DNA of 50,418 nucleotides from an uncultured Clostridia bacterium (GCA_945877365.1 CAMCRV010000017.1:1-50418); one strand, 5' to 3'; positions 32,388 to 42,179 are shown, counted from the first letter of the stretch. A program made the numbers and translations. The notes: generated from the letters alone by a model not told the origin.

Positions 32388-33141
32388 TATTCTGGCCTTT
32401 CTGGACACCCTGGCTCCCCGGAGCCTGAAAATGGACTGGGACAACTGCGGTCTGCTCTGCGGCCGTCCGGGAAGGGAGGTCAAAACCATTCTGGTAGCCC
32501 TCGATCCCTTTGATACCGTCATCGACGAGGCCATCCGCGTAAAAGCCGACCTGCTGGTGACCCACCATCCTCTGATTTTCCGAAACGGCCTGATGGCGGT
32601 GAATGAGGATACCGAGGCCGGGCGGTGCGTGCTGAAGCTGGTGGAACACGGCATCGCTGCCATCAACGCCCACACCAATCTGGACATAGCCCCCGGGGGC
32701 ATCAATGATGTTCTGGCGCAAACTCTGGGACTTAACGGGATTGAAACCATCGGTGAAGAAGGGCTTCTGCGCCGGGGGACAGTTCCTGCCCAGCCCCTGC
32801 CCCAATTTCTCGCCCATGTGAAGCAGACTCTGGGCTGCGACGGCCTGCGGTATGTGGAGGCCGGACGGCCTGTGGCAACCGTCGCCGTAGGCGGCGGCGC
32901 CTGCGCCGATGAAATGGAGGAAGCCCTGTCCGCCGGGTGCGACACCTTTGTGACCTCCGATGTGAAATACAACCAGTTCCGTACCGCCTTCCAGCTGGGG
33001 CTGAACCTCATCGACGCCGGGCATTTCCATACGGAAAACCCTGCTATGCCGGTGCTTCGGGACAGATTGCAGGCCGCTTTTCCGGAGATAGAAGTGCTGT
33101 TTGCAGATTCTCACCGGGATTGTATGAAATTCTTTGGGTAA
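32371..33141 (+). CDS. Nif3-like dinuclear metal-centre hexameric protein (YqfO type)
   Basis: Member of the Nif3/YqfO family, 256 residues. Metal-binding His residues are in TKMDW-like N-terminal KMDWDNCGLLCG, VTHHPLIF (His-His), NAHTNLDIA and the C-terminal DAGHFHTE. The short form lacks the inserted PII-like domain of Bacillus YqfO. Some family members are called GTP cyclohydrolase type 2, but the physiological role is unsettled. Start overlaps the trmK end, with GGGAGG upstream. Confidence 0.92.
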   Translation: MTTVADILAFLDTLAPRSLKMDWDNCGLLCGRPGREVKTILVALDPFDTVIDEAIRVKADLLVTHHPLIFRNGLMAVNEDTEAGRCVLKLVEHGIAAINAHTNLDIAPGGINDVLAQTLGLNGIETIGEEGLLRRGTVPAQPLPQFLAHVKQTLGCDGLRYVEAGRPVATVAVGGGACADEMEEALSAGCDTFVTSDVKYNQFRTAFQLGLNLIDAGHFHTENPAMPVLRDRLQAAFPEIEVLFADSHRDCMKFFG

Positions 33142-33147
33142 AACATC

Positions 33148-33176
33148 TTGATTTTTCAGGATGACTTCTGTATAAT
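33148..33176 (+). promoter_or_regulatory. yebC-family gene promoter
   Basis: TTGATT (33148-33153), 17-bp spacer, TATAAT (33171-33176). Confidence 0.75.
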
Positions 33177-33230
33177 ATTTGGGAGATTTTTTGCGGCTGA
33201 GGCCGTAGTCATAGAGAGGAAGATCATTTT

Positions 33231-33959
33231 ATGTCCGGACATTCCAAATGGCATAACATCCAGAAAACCAAGGGCGCACAGGACGCCAAGCGCGCTGCCG
33301 CCTTTACCAAAATCGCCAAGGAACTGATTGTGGCTGTGAAGGAGGGCGGCGGCATCACCGATCCTGCCAACAACTCCCGTCTGGCCACCGTTATCACCAA
33401 GGCCAAGGCCGCCAATATGCCCAACGACAACATCAAGCGCTGCCTGGAAAAGGCCTCCGGTGCCGGCGGCGGCGACAACTACGAGACCATCACCTACGAA
33501 GGCTACGGCCCCGGCGGTGTTGCCGTCATCGTGGAGACCATGACCGACAACCGCAACCGCACTGCCGGCTCCATGCGCCACCACTTCGACAAGTTCGGCG
33601 GCAATCTGGGTGCCTCCGGCTGCGTGTCCTGGTCCTTTGACAAGAAGGGCGTGCTGGTCATCGACAACGAGGACGGTGATCTGGACGAAGAGGAAGTCAT
33701 GATGGACGCCATGGATGCCGGCGCCGACGACTTCGAGGCTGAGGAGGACTGCTTCACCATCTACACCCAGCCCGATGATTTCAACAGCGTGGTAGAAAAG
33801 CTGGGCAAGTACACCTTCTCCTCTGCCCAGATTGAGATGGTTCCCCAGAACTATCAGAAGCTGGAATCCGAGGAGCAGATTGCCCTGATGGAGAAGCTGC
33901 TGGACATCATGGAGGATGACGACGATGTCCAGAACGTGTGGCACAACTGGGAAGAATAA
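33231..33959 (+). CDS. YebC/PmpR-family translation or transcription regulator
   Basis: 242-residue cytoplasmic protein with the family start MSGHSKWHNIQKTKGAQDAK. The three-domain organisation is complete, including GYGPGGVAVIVETMTDNRNR and the acidic C-terminus. Family members act in relief of ribosome stalling at proline runs or as DNA-binding regulators. Codon use looks optimised (highly expressed). The usual ruvC neighbour is absent. A weak GGCGTT-AAAACGCC hairpin follows the stop. Confidence 0.93.
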   Translation: MSGHSKWHNIQKTKGAQDAKRAAAFTKIAKELIVAVKEGGGITDPANNSRLATVITKAKAANMPNDNIKRCLEKASGAGGGDNYETITYEGYGPGGVAVIVETMTDNRNRTAGSMRHHFDKFGGNLGASGCVSWSFDKKGVLVIDNEDGDLDEEEVMMDAMDAGADDFEAEEDCFTIYTQPDDFNSVVEKLGKYTFSSAQIEMVPQNYQKLESEEQIALMEKLLDIMEDDDDVQNVWHNWEE

Positions 33960-34129
33960 TTTTAGGCGTTAAAACGCCGTGTTTCCCTTAAAAATTGGTC
34001 GTTTTCATAACTTTTTACCGAGTTTTTGAGCCTCCATTTTTGTGAGTTGTGACATTTGTTCAGACTTCTGAAGCCCAATTACGCTTATACCACTCCTTTG
34101 TCACCAAATGGCAAAGGAGTGGTATTTTT

Positions 34130-34240
34130 ATGTTAATAAAACACTGTTTACAAGAGTTTATTTTGGACTGTCAGCTTCGGCGGCTGTCCCCAAGAACTGT
34201 CAAAGGCTATCAACATCTTTTCTATTCTCTTCTTATATGA
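34130..34240 (+). pseudogene. Remnant of a tyrosine recombinase/integrase N-terminus
   Basis: 36 residues from ATG 34130, which has an AAAGGAG site. The stretch FILDCQLRRLSPRTVKGYQ is the SAM-like core-binding start of phage-type integrases (usually followed by 250 or more residues). It stops at 34240 with no downstream catalytic part. A hairpin (TACCACTCCTTTG / CAAAGGAGTGGTA) covers its ribosome binding site. Confidence 0.7.
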
Positions 34241-34275
34241 TACAATACAAAGAATAAGCCAAGGGAGATCTGGAT

Positions 34276-34525
34276 ATGTCAAGAATCATTTCCGAAAAGA
34301 AGAAGGCTGAAAGCAGCGACGGCAAGCAAGGCCGAACGAAGCACCAGAAGCTGAAATCTTACATTGTTACCCAGTATCTTCTCAAGAATACAGATGAAGA
34401 CCATCCCGCTTCTGCCAAGGATATCATTGCTATCTGGCGGACTTCGGCATCCTTGCTGAACGCCGCTCCATCTATCGGGATAACAAGGCTGTCTCACGAA
34501 AGCAATCCTGCGCAAAAGAAAGAAC
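34276..34525 (+). pseudogene. Frameshifted N-terminus of a helix-turn-helix (WYL-type) regulator
   Basis: Reads KLKSYIVTQYLLKNTDEDHP, ASAKDII, then at about 34429 a one-base deletion moves the homology to the next frame: YLADFGILAERRSIYRDNKAV. Together this is the N-terminal winged helix of WYL-domain regulators. The coding similarity ends where the repeat at 34526 begins, so the rest was lost or displaced. The open frame continues to 34647 only through repeat sequence. Confidence 0.65.
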
Positions 34526-34649
34526 TGTCATTGCAAAGGCGACCGATGTCACCTGTGGCAATCCGTATTCCCCTTGAAATGCACAGACTTCCATCGTTTT
34601 TCAGGAGAACGGATTCCCACGCCATCCTTTGGGATGGCTCGCAATGACA
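34526..34649 (-). repeat. TGTCATT-type palindromic element, copy B
   Basis: Ends TGTCATTGCAA (34526-34536) and TCGCAATGACA (34639-34649). It shares GGATTCCCACGCCATCC and TTGAAATG with the reverse complement of copy A (18737-18861). Confidence 0.8.
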
Positions 34650-34670
34650 TATTTCTCAACAGTTGTTATT

Positions 34671-34699
34671 CCTCCCGGCATTTTGCCGGGAGGTTTTTG
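34671..34699 (+). terminator. Hairpin CCTCCCGGCA / TGCCGGGAGG
   Basis: Perfect 10-bp stem (34671-34680 with 34684-34693) followed by TTTTT. The identical hairpin, reversed, follows copy C of the same repeat family at 48955-48983. Confidence 0.75.
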
Positions 34700-34857
34700 C
34701 CTGATTCGATATTATGGTATGGATTGACCCGGATTTGGAAGAAATTCCCGTAAAAATGACACGGCATAGTGCCAAAAAATCAGTTCCCGGTTTTATCTAT
34801 GTTTAACAAAAATACGAAAAACCGTATCTATTTCGCTGTTTTTTGGAAAGTTGATGC

Positions 34858-34886
34858 TTGATATTTTGTGCAAGCTGTACTATAAT
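34858..34886 (+). promoter_or_regulatory. hppA promoter
   Basis: TTGATA (34858-34863), 17-bp spacer, TATAAT (34881-34886). A short stem (CGGCAG/CTGCCG) lies in the leader between promoter and start. Confidence 0.8.
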
Positions 34887-34949
34887 GGCACCCATCGGCA
34901 GGGCTGTTTTGCGTCTGCCGAGTGGAAATGAAAGGAAGGAAAAAATTCT

Positions 34950-36944
34950 ATGAACTATCTCGCAATTCTTGCACCTGTCCTGGGTATCGTGGCTTTGCTC
35001 TTTGCGGCGTCTCTGTCCGCCAAGGTCTCAAAGCAGGATGCAGGAACTGACCGCATGAAGGAAATCTCCGCCTTCATCCATGAGGGCGCACAGGCATTCC
35101 TGTTCTCCGAATACAAGATTCTGGTGGTGTTTGTGGCGGTGCTGTTTGTGGGCATCGGCCTGGGCATCAGCTGGCTCACGGCCTGCGCATTCCTGCTGGG
35201 TGCCCTGTTCTCCACCATCGCCGGTTACTGCGGCATGAATGTGGCCACCCGAGCCAATGTCAGAACCGCAGCCGCCGCCAAGGACTCCGGCATGAACCGG
35301 GCTCTGTCCATCGCCTTCTCCGGCGGCGCCGTTATGGGTATGTGCGTGGTTGGCCTTGGCCTGCTGGGCGTGGGCATCATCTACCTGCTCACCGGCGATG
35401 CCAATGTGCTGTCCGGCTTCTCTCTGGGTGCCTCCTCCATCGCTCTGTTCGCCCGTGTGGGCGGCGGCATCTACACCAAGGCAGCCGATGTGGGCGCTGA
35501 CCTGGTGGGTAAGGTGGAGGCCGGTATCCCCGAGGACGACCCCCGGAATCCCGCTACCATCGCCGACAATGTGGGCGACAATGTGGGTGATGTGGCCGGT
35601 ATGGGCGCAGACCTGTTCGAGTCTTATGTAGGCTCCATCGTCTCCGCCATTACCCTGGGCGCCGTGACCTACAGTCTCACCGGCGCGGTGTTCCCCCTGC
35701 TGCTGGCAGCCGTGGGCATTGCCTCCGCGATCCTCGGCACCTTCTTCGTCAAGGGCGACGAGAAGTCCAGCCCCCATAAGGCTCTGAAAACCGGTACCTA
35801 TGTGGCCAGTGCTGCTGTGGTTGTGGCCTCTCTGGCCATGAGCTGGCTGTTCTTTGGCAACCTGAAGGCTGCCCTTGCCATTATCTGCGGCCTGATCGTG
35901 GGCGTGCTCATCGGCGTCATCACCGAGATCTACACCTCCGGCGACTACCGTTTCGTCAAGAAGATTGCCCAGCAGTCTGAAACCGGCCCTGCCACCACCG
36001 TCATCAGCGGTCTGGCTGTGGGCATGAACTCCACCGCCATTCCCATTCTGCTGATTGCCGTGGGCATCATCGGTGCTTACAAGGCCGATGGCCTGTACGG
36101 CATCGCTCTGGCAGCCGTGGGTATGCTGTCCACCACCGGTATCACCGTGGCTGTGGACGCCTACGGCCCCATCGCCGACAACGCCGGCGGTATTGCCGAG
36201 ATGTCCGGTCTGCCCAAGGAAGTCAGAAAGATCACCGACTGTCTGGATGCCGTGGGCAACACCACCGCTGCCATGGGCAAGGGCTTTGCCATTGGCTCCG
36301 CTGCTCTGACTGCTCTGGCTCTGTTCGTCTCCTATGCTGAGGCTGTGAAGCTCTTCGCCAGCGGCATCAACCTGCTGGATTACAAGGTCATCGTGGGTCT
36401 GTTTATCGGCGGTATGCTGCCCTTCTTCTTCTCCGCACTGACTATGGACTCCGTTTCCAAGGCAGCCTATAAGATGATTGAGGAAGTCCGCAGACAGTTC
36501 CGCACCATCCCCGGCATTCTGGAGGGCACCGGCAAGCCCGACTACACCTCCTGCGTTGCCATCTCCACCCAGGCAGCTCTGCACGAGATGCTGGTTCCCG
36601 GCGTTCTGTCCGTCATCGCACCTCTGGTCATCGGCATTGTGCTGGGCACCTCCGCTCTGGGCGGCCTGCTGGCCGGCGCTCTGGTCACCGGTGTTCTCAT
36701 GGCTCTGTTCATGTCCAATGCCGGCGGCGCATGGGATAACGCCAAGAAGTACATCGAAGAGGGCAACCATGGCGGAAAGGGCAGCGATGCCCACCGGGCA
36801 GCCGTGGTGGGCGACACCGTCGGCGACCCCTTCAAGGATACCTCCGGCCCCTCCATCAACATCCTCATCAAGCTGATGACCATTGTGGCTCTGGTATTTG
36901 CCCCTCTGTTCCTGCTGATCAATCAGGGCATGGGTCTGCTGTAA
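34950..36944 (+). CDS. hppA: Membrane-bound ion-pumping pyrophosphatase HppA (K+-stimulated type)
   Basis: Couples pyrophosphate hydrolysis to H+ or Na+ export. It has 664 residues and about 16 membrane segments. Substrate-binding motifs: [40 protein letters not shown], and near the C-terminus [28 protein letters not shown] carries Ala where K+-independent enzymes carry Lys, predicting K+ stimulation. Whether it pumps Na+ or H+ is not decided here. A GGAAGGA site precedes the ATG. Codon use suggests high expression. Followed 24 bp later by the Pta/Ptb-like gene. Confidence 0.95.
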   Translation: MNYLAILAPVLGIVALLFAASLSAKVSKQDAGTDRMKEISAFIHEGAQAFLFSEYKILVVFVAVLFVGIGLGISWLTACAFLLGALFSTIAGYCGMNVATRANVRTAAAAKDSGMNRALSIAFSGGAVMGMCVVGLGLLGVGIIYLLTGDANVLSGFSLGASSIALFARVGGGIYTKAADVGADLVGKVEAGIPEDDPRNPATIADNVGDNVGDVAGMGADLFESYVGSIVSAITLGAVTYSLTGAVFPLLLAAVGIASAILGTFFVKGDEKSSPHKALKTGTYVASAAVVVASLAMSWLFFGNLKAALAIICGLIVGVLIGVITEIYTSGDYRFVKKIAQQSETGPATTVISGLAVGMNSTAIPILLIAVGIIGAYKADGLYGIALAAVGMLSTTGITVAVDAYGPIADNAGGIAEMSGLPKEVRKITDCLDAVGNTTAAMGKGFAIGSAALTALALFVSYAEAVKLFASGINLLDYKVIVGLFIGGMLPFFFSALTMDSVSKAAYKMIEEVRRQFRTIPGILEGTGKPDYTSCVAISTQAALHEMLVPGVLSVIAPLVIGIVLGTSALGGLLAGALVTGVLMALFMSNAGGAWDNAKKYIEEGNHGGKGSDAHRAAVVGDTVGDPFKDTSGPSINILIKLMTIVALVFAPLFLLINQGMGLL

Positions 36945-36968
36945 TCGTTGGAAGGGAGAAAAAAGATT

Positions 36969-37898
36969 ATGAATATCTTTGAAAAAGAGTTTGACTTTGT
37001 GATTCAGCGCGCCAAATCTCTGGATCGTCCCCCCCGTATGGTGGTGGCCGGTGCAGACTGTGAGAACATTCTGAAGGCCGTATTCGAGGCACAGAATCAG
37101 GGCTTCTGCCGTCCCATTCTGGTGGGATCCGAGGAGAAGATTTCGGCTATGCTGAAGAAGCTGGGTCTGTACGACCGGGAGTATGTCATCAGTGCCGTTT
37201 CCGACTATGAAATTGACAACGATTTCCACCCCTACATGAAGAAGGCTCTGACCATCATCAACGATGGTCTGGCCGATGTTCTGGTACGCGGCAACACCTC
37301 CACCCGTAACTTCCTGATGCCCATTCTGGACAAGAAGATCGGCATTGCCGACGGTCTGGTCAGCGAGGTTTCTCTGATCAAGGTGCCCTACTATGACAAG
37401 GTTCTGGCTCTGTCCGATGTCTCCGTTCTCATCAACCCCTCCGAGGGTCAGAGAAAGAAGGTTGTCAAAAACATCGTCAATGTCCTGAACCATCTGGGCA
37501 TCCAGCACCCCAATGTGGCCGTTCTGGCTCTGGTGGAGAAGCCCAGCTTCCATATGCGTGACACTGTGGAGGCTCAGAACATCGTCCGCTCTCACCGGAT
37601 GGACCCCATCGCCGACTGTGAGCTGGTGGGACCCATTCCCTGGGATCTGATTGTCAGCAAGGAGGCTGCCCGGCTGAAGGGCTTCGACTGCCCCCTGTGC
37701 GGCAACTTCGATGCCGTCCTGATGCCCAATGTCATGGCAGGCAACACGGTTATGAAGGTTCTGTCCATGTCCGCCAATGTCAACTGCTGCGGCGTTCTGG
37801 CAGGCACCCGGGTTCCCGTGGCCATCGCCTCCCGAAGCAGCTCCATGGAGCAGGCCTACCTGTCCCTGTGTGTGGCTGCTGCCATGCTCCACGAATAA
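36969..37898 (+). CDS. Phosphate acetyl/butyryltransferase family protein
   Basis: 309-residue PTA/PTB-fold enzyme that would exchange acyl-CoA and acyl phosphate. Visible: RMVVAGADCENILKAVFEA, a nucleotide/CoA region DGLADVLVRGNTSTRNFLMP, and ANVNCCGVLAGTRVPVAIAS with SMEQAYLSL at the end. It is shorter than Pta (about 330) and has a divergent active-site loop (DCPLCGNFDAV), so substrate could be acetyl-, butyryl- or another acyl-CoA. No acetate or butyrate kinase gene is adjacent. The ATG at 36969 follows AAGGGAG. Likely co-transcribed with hppA. Confidence 0.8.
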   Translation: MNIFEKEFDFVIQRAKSLDRPPRMVVAGADCENILKAVFEAQNQGFCRPILVGSEEKISAMLKKLGLYDREYVISAVSDYEIDNDFHPYMKKALTIINDGLADVLVRGNTSTRNFLMPILDKKIGIADGLVSEVSLIKVPYYDKVLALSDVSVLINPSEGQRKKVVKNIVNVLNHLGIQHPNVAVLALVEKPSFHMRDTVEAQNIVRSHRMDPIADCELVGPIPWDLIVSKEAARLKGFDCPLCGNFDAVLMPNVMAGNTVMKVLSMSANVNCCGVLAGTRVPVAIASRSSSMEQAYLSLCVAAAMLHE

Positions 37899-37901
37899 GG
37901 A

Positions 37902-37937
37902 AAAAACCATCCCGGCAAATGCCGGGATGGTTTTTTG
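37902..37937 (+). terminator. Terminator after hppA-pta/ptb unit
   Basis: Perfect stem CCATCCCGGC (37908-37917) with GCCGGGATGG (37921-37930) followed by TTTTTT. Confidence 0.88.
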
Positions 37938-38006
37938 CAGGATTATGACGGAAAAAATGCATTTTTATTATAAATAATTTCTTCATTCAAAATACTGCAA
38001 AACATA

Positions 38007-38035
38007 TTGCAAAATGTAAATGGATTTGCTATACT
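38007..38035 (+). promoter_or_regulatory. Aminotransferase promoter
   Basis: TTGCAA (38007-38012), 17-bp spacer, TATACT (38030-38035). Confidence 0.75.
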
Positions 38036-38075
38036 GTTGCTGAAAAAATGACACCTTCTGAAATAGGAGAGAGAT

Positions 38076-39287
38076 ATGATTCAACTGGCAGACCGGATGG
38101 CCTCTGTCCATTCGGATATTCGCGGAGAACTCTATCGGGAAGCTCTTGCCATGCAGCAGCAGGGAATCCCGGTTTTGAAGCTGAACACCGGAAACCCTGC
38201 CGCTTTCGGGTTCCCCCTGCCGGAGAGCATCCGCGCAGCACTGGAGGGCAACGCGGAAAAGGGCGTGCCCTACTGCGACTTTCAGGGTATGCCCCAGGCA
38301 AGAGATGCCATTGCCCGGTATGCGCGGAGCAAGGGTATCGAGGATGTCCTGCCCGGGGATGTGTTTGTTGGCAACGGCGTCAGCGAAGTGGTGAATTTTG
38401 CCCTGATGCCCCTGCTGAATCCCGGAGATGAGGTGCTGGTACCTACCCCAAACTACTCCCTATGGAGCAATACCATCCGGCTGGCCGGGGCAAAGCCGGT
38501 GTTCTACCGCTGTGACGAGGCCGCGCTCTGGAATCCGGATCTTGCCGACCTGCGCAGCAAGGTCACCTGCAAGACCCGGGCTATGGTGATTATCAATCCC
38601 AACAACCCCACCGGTGTGCTGTATGACACGGAAGTGCTGAAGCAGATGCTGGATGTGGCTCGGGAGCACGATCTTATTGTTTTCTCCGACGAGATCTACG
38701 ACCGGCTGGTGATGGATGGCTTGCAGCATATCTCCACTGCTTCTCTGGCACCGGATCTGACGGTGGTGACCATGAACGGTCTGAGCAAATCCCACTGCCT
38801 GTGCGGCTACCGCTGCGGCTGGATGGTCATCAGCGGCCCCCGGGAGAATACAGAGGAATACCGCCGGGGAATTGTGGAACTGACCTCCATGCGTCTGTGT
38901 TCCAATGCACTGGCGCAGCTGGTGATTCCGGCGGCACTGGAGGATATGCAGACCCCCGCGGCCATGGTCACCCCGGGAGGGCGGCTGTATGAACAGAGAA
39001 AAGCCACGCTGGAGGTTCTGAAGGACATTGACGGCATCTCCTTTGTAAAGAATGCGGCGGCCTTCTACCTCTTCCCCCGGCTGGATGTGCAGAAATTCGG
39101 CATTACCAGCGACAGGGTTTTTGCCCGGGACCTCCTCCGGGAAACCCATATTCTGGTGGTGCCCGGCAGCGGCTTCGACTGGCCGGAGCCGGATCATTTC
39201 CGGCTGGTGCTGCTGCCTGAGCCGGAAGTGCTTCGTCAGGCTATGGAGCGTCTGGGCAACTTTCTGGACGGCTATCGGCAGAAATAA
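38076..39287 (+). CDS. Class I/II pyridoxal-phosphate aminotransferase (alanine/aspartate type)
   Basis: 403-residue fold-type I aminotransferase. The PLP lysine is in NGLSKSHCLCGYRCGWM. Other motifs: NGVSEVVNFALMPLLNPGDE, INPNNPTGVLYD and SDEIYDRLVMDG. The C-terminal RLVLLPEPE holds the substrate-binding arginine. Overall it resembles AlaA-type alanine-pyruvate aminotransferases. AGGAGAG precedes the ATG. Monocistronic, with promoter and terminator. Confidence 0.9.
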   Translation: MIQLADRMASVHSDIRGELYREALAMQQQGIPVLKLNTGNPAAFGFPLPESIRAALEGNAEKGVPYCDFQGMPQARDAIARYARSKGIEDVLPGDVFVGNGVSEVVNFALMPLLNPGDEVLVPTPNYSLWSNTIRLAGAKPVFYRCDEAALWNPDLADLRSKVTCKTRAMVIINPNNPTGVLYDTEVLKQMLDVAREHDLIVFSDEIYDRLVMDGLQHISTASLAPDLTVVTMNGLSKSHCLCGYRCGWMVISGPRENTEEYRRGIVELTSMRLCSNALAQLVIPAALEDMQTPAAMVTPGGRLYEQRKATLEVLKDIDGISFVKNAAAFYLFPRLDVQKFGITSDRVFARDLLRETHILVVPGSGFDWPEPDHFRLVLLPEPEVLRQAMERLGNFLDGYRQK

Positions 39288-39288
39288 G

Positions 39289-39328
39289 AAAAACCCGGAA
39301 ATTCTTCGTGAATTTCCGGGTTTTTGCA
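39289..39328. terminator. Bidirectional terminator
   Basis: Perfect 13-bp stem (39291-39303 with 39311-39323) with T-runs on both strands, shared by the aminotransferase and the convergent MATE gene. Confidence 0.88.
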
Positions 39329-39332
39329 GGTA

Positions 39333-40697
39333 TCAGGAATGCACAGTAAGCTGCCGGGTCTGCTTTCGGTACAGGTACAGGAAGGCCGAAAGCTGGCAGG
39401 CGAAGGTCACCGCCCAGGAGATGGGATAGGACAGGAACAGGCACTGAGGGGTATGGAACCCGGGAATCTGAAAAATGGTGAAAATCCAGAATACCCGGAA
39501 GGCGCACACCCCCAGAATGGAGATCAGCATGGGCACAAAGGAGGCTCCCAGCCCCCGCAGGGCTCCTGTGGAGACATCCATCATGCCGCACAGGAAGTAG
39601 GGCAGGCAGATCATAGCCAGCCGCAGCAGGCCGTAGGAAATGGCCTGCTGGGAGTCGGTGATGTAGAAGGACAGCAGCACAGGTCCCATGGCATACATGG
39701 CTGCCCCCAGAAGGATACCCGTGGCGCAGACACAGCCGAGGCAGATCCACAGGATCTTTTTGATCCGGTCATACTGCCGGGCGCCCACATTCTGGCCGAT
39801 GTAATTCAGGGCGGTCTGGTGGAAGGCGTTCTGGGAGGCGTAGACGAAGCCCTCCAGATTGGCGGAGGCAGCGTTGCCGGAGACAAACACATCCCCGAAG
39901 GAATTGACGGAGGACTGAATCAGCACATTGGAAATGGAAAACAGGGAGCTTTGAATCCCGGCGGGCAGGCCGATTACCAGCATCTTCTTCAGTTGGGCAC
40001 CGTAGAACCGCATTTTTCCCAGCTCCAGACGGCAGCTGTCCTGCCTGCGCAGCAGAGCCAGCGTCACCAGAACGGCAGAAATGCCCTGAGAAATTACCGT
40101 TGCCAGTGCCACCCCGGCCACATTCATATTCAGCGCAATCACAAACACCAGATTCAGAACCACATTGATGACCCCGGCCAGAGAGAGGTAGATCAGAGGA
40201 CTCCTGGTGTCTCCTGCGGCCCGGAGAATGGCGGCGCAGAAGTTGTACAGCATGGTGAAGGTCACGCCGGAGAAGTAGATTTTCATATACACGGCGGACA
40301 GGGGCAGCACCCGTTCCGGTGTGCCCATCCAGGTCAGAAAGGTTGGGGAGAAGGAGACCCCCACTACCGTCAGAAAAACGCCGCACAGCAGGGCGGTGGG
40401 AATAGCGGTGTGAATGGTGCGGTGCACCACGGTATTCTCCCGGCTGCCCAGACCGTGGGCAACGCCCACACCGGCACCTACGGAAAGGCCGATAAAGAAA
40501 TTCACCAGCAGATTGGTCAGGGAGTTGGTGGCTCCCACGGCGGCTACGGACACACTGCCGCAGAACCTTCCCACCACCACCAGATCTGCGGCGTTAAACA
40601 GCAGCTGCAAAATGCTGGTCAGGATGATGGGAATGGTATACAGGATAATGCCGGACAGCAGCGGCCCTTGAAGCATATCGGAATACTTTCGTTTCAA
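39333..40697 (-). CDS. MATE family efflux transporter
   Basis: Na+- or H+-driven multidrug/toxin exporter, 454 residues with 12 predicted membrane segments in two homologous halves. Motifs: GPLLSGIILYTIPIILTSIL, NAADLVVVGRFCG in helix 1-2 and ASANLEGFVYASQNAFHQTA in the second half. The start is a TTG at 40697 with a good GGGGAGA site seven bases upstream; an ATG seven codons inside (40676) is the alternative. Substrate unknown. Confidence 0.92.
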   Translation of the reverse strand: MKRKYSDMLQGPLLSGIILYTIPIILTSILQLLFNAADLVVVGRFCGSVSVAAVGATNSLTNLLVNFFIGLSVGAGVGVAHGLGSRENTVVHRTIHTAIPTALLCGVFLTVVGVSFSPTFLTWMGTPERVLPLSAVYMKIYFSGVTFTMLYNFCAAILRAAGDTRSPLIYLSLAGVINVVLNLVFVIALNMNVAGVALATVISQGISAVLVTLALLRRQDSCRLELGKMRFYGAQLKKMLVIGLPAGIQSSLFSISNVLIQSSVNSFGDVFVSGNAASANLEGFVYASQNAFHQTALNYIGQNVGARQYDRIKKILWICLGCVCATGILLGAAMYAMGPVLLSFYITDSQQAISYGLLRLAMICLPYFLCGMMDVSTGALRGLGASFVPMLISILGVCAFRVFWIFTIFQIPGFHTPQCLFLSYPISWAVTFACQLSAFLYLYRKQTRQLTVHS

Positions 40698-40768
40698 AAC
40701 AACATCTCCCCGGAAGTTTCTCCCACTATTATAAACATTTTTGGGAAAAGTGCAAGAGCGATGGTAAC

Positions 40769-40801
40769 CAAAAGGGACACCCGGAAATGGGTGCCCCTTT
40801 G
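40769..40801 (-). terminator. Terminator of the nucleoside transport operon
   Basis: Stem AAAGGGACACCC (40771-40782) with GGGTGCCCCTTT (40789-40800), one mismatch, followed on the minus strand by TTTTGG. Confidence 0.7.
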
Positions 40802-40853
40802 TCAGTCTGATACTGATTTTCTTTTAGATGCTTCATCGGTTCAGCTGAAACAT

Positions 40854-42125
40854 TTATTCCGCTTTTGCTTTTTTCACCCGGAGGGAGGTGAGGAACGCGG
40901 CTGCATAGATGGCGAGGGCAAAGCCGAAGATCATTTTATAAGAGAACCGGTTGGCAAGCGCCGCCCCGCTGAAGGACAGGAAGATGGCCACAGGGGCACA
41001 GAAAACGGAGGAGATGGCCGCATAGAAGGGTGTTCTGAAGCCCCTGGAATACTCAACGCTGCCGACGGTATTGCTCAAATTGATTCCCTGTACCGCAAAG
41101 GCCAGGATGGCATAGAACACGATAGAGAGCCTGTAGTCGCTTGCTGTCAGCGCCAGAGCGGCGGCTATGACGCCGCAGATACAGCTGATACGCAGAAGCG
41201 TCATGGTGCCGTACCGGTCGGAGAGTCTTCCGAAGATTGCGGCACTCACCATCTTGGATGCCAGATACACCGTTGTCAGGGTGCCGATAAAACTCTTGGT
41301 TGCCCCCTGCAGGGTGGCGGCATACAGAATATAATAGGGAACCGTGAAGTCAGCAGCACCGGCAATGACGCGGGAGATGACGAATTCCCGGTACTCGCTG
41401 TCGGTTTTCAGAATGCTGGCGCCAATTTTGAATACTTCTCTGAATTGGATATGCTCCCGGACCCGGTTATCGGTAACCTCACGCAGAAACAGCGAGAGGG
41501 TTAATGTCGAGATCATGGCCATGATTGCCCCGAATAGGAAAACCAGCCTGAAATTCAGGGGGAAGGCGTATTTTCCGATGCAATAGGTAAACACATAGGT
41601 TGCCATAACGCCGCTGAAGCAGCTGACCAGATTATAGACACCGAAGAAGGAGCCTACATTTCTGTGAATGGAATAGGTTACCATCTGCGTGAACAGAGGG
41701 CTGGACATTCCGTTGCTGCAGGCATACATCACAAGGGAAATAAAAAACACAACCAGCGCCAGAGTCAGACTTTTTTCCACAAAAAAGGTGGACAAAAGAA
41801 TCAGCACAAAGCCGATGCGCTGCAGGAAGCACACCCCAATGCTGATCCACTTGGGGCTTTTGGCATTGACGCCGATCATGCAGGAAAAAATGGTGGAGCT
41901 ATACTGAACACCCAAAAACAGAGCGGTCATCAGGGCGATATAAAATGTTTTATCGGAAAGATGAGAAATGTAAATGGGCAGGACATTGTCTGTGGAAAAC
42001 AGCGTGTAGCCCATGGAGAAAAACAGAGCATCGCTGAGGAGCGCCAGATAATTGCGCCGGTAATATGCTTCCTGCTTTTCCGTTGTGGTCATTTGAGAGG
42101 GGTCCTTCCTCTTCTTACTGATCAT
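40854..42125 (-). CDS. Major facilitator superfamily transporter
   Basis: 423-residue carrier with about 12 hydrophobic segments. MFS loop motifs can be seen: VNAKSPKW after helix 2, and SDRYGTMTLLR after helix 8 (the D-R-x-G signature of the second half). Last gene of the minus-strand nucleoside locus, after ecfT, so it may carry a related base or nucleoside, perhaps export of a product; this is inferred from position only. GGAG precedes the ATG. A perfect hairpin sits between it and ecfT. Confidence 0.82.
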   Translation of the reverse strand: MISKKRKDPSQMTTTEKQEAYYRRNYLALLSDALFFSMGYTLFSTDNVLPIYISHLSDKTFYIALMTALFLGVQYSSTIFSCMIGVNAKSPKWISIGVCFLQRIGFVLILLSTFFVEKSLTLALVVFFISLVMYACSNGMSSPLFTQMVTYSIHRNVGSFFGVYNLVSCFSGVMATYVFTYCIGKYAFPLNFRLVFLFGAIMAMISTLTLSLFLREVTDNRVREHIQFREVFKIGASILKTDSEYREFVISRVIAGAADFTVPYYILYAATLQGATKSFIGTLTTVYLASKMVSAAIFGRLSDRYGTMTLLRISCICGVIAAALALTASDYRLSIVFYAILAFAVQGINLSNTVGSVEYSRGFRTPFYAAISSVFCAPVAIFLSFSGAALANRFSYKMIFGFALAIYAAAFLTSLRVKKAKAE

Positions 42126-42179
42126 CTGTTGTCTCCAATCTGCCGCAAAGGAACGGCAATCTCATTCGTGCCAAAATGT

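Noticed and set aside
34049..34129. Upstream extension of the integrase remnant
   Set aside because: Sequence before 34130 is a hairpin and shows no integrase similarity; the ATG at 34130 has the ribosome binding site.
34714..34806. 30-codon ORF starting MVWIDPDLEE
   Set aside because: No ribosome binding site and no recognisable family; could be a gene fragment but cannot be supported.
35028..37910. 960-codon open frame on the minus strand opposite hppA and the pta/ptb gene
   Set aside because: It is the mirror of two well-conserved plus-strand genes with strongly biased codons. The product is low-complexity Gly/His/Gln with no domain and no ribosome binding site.
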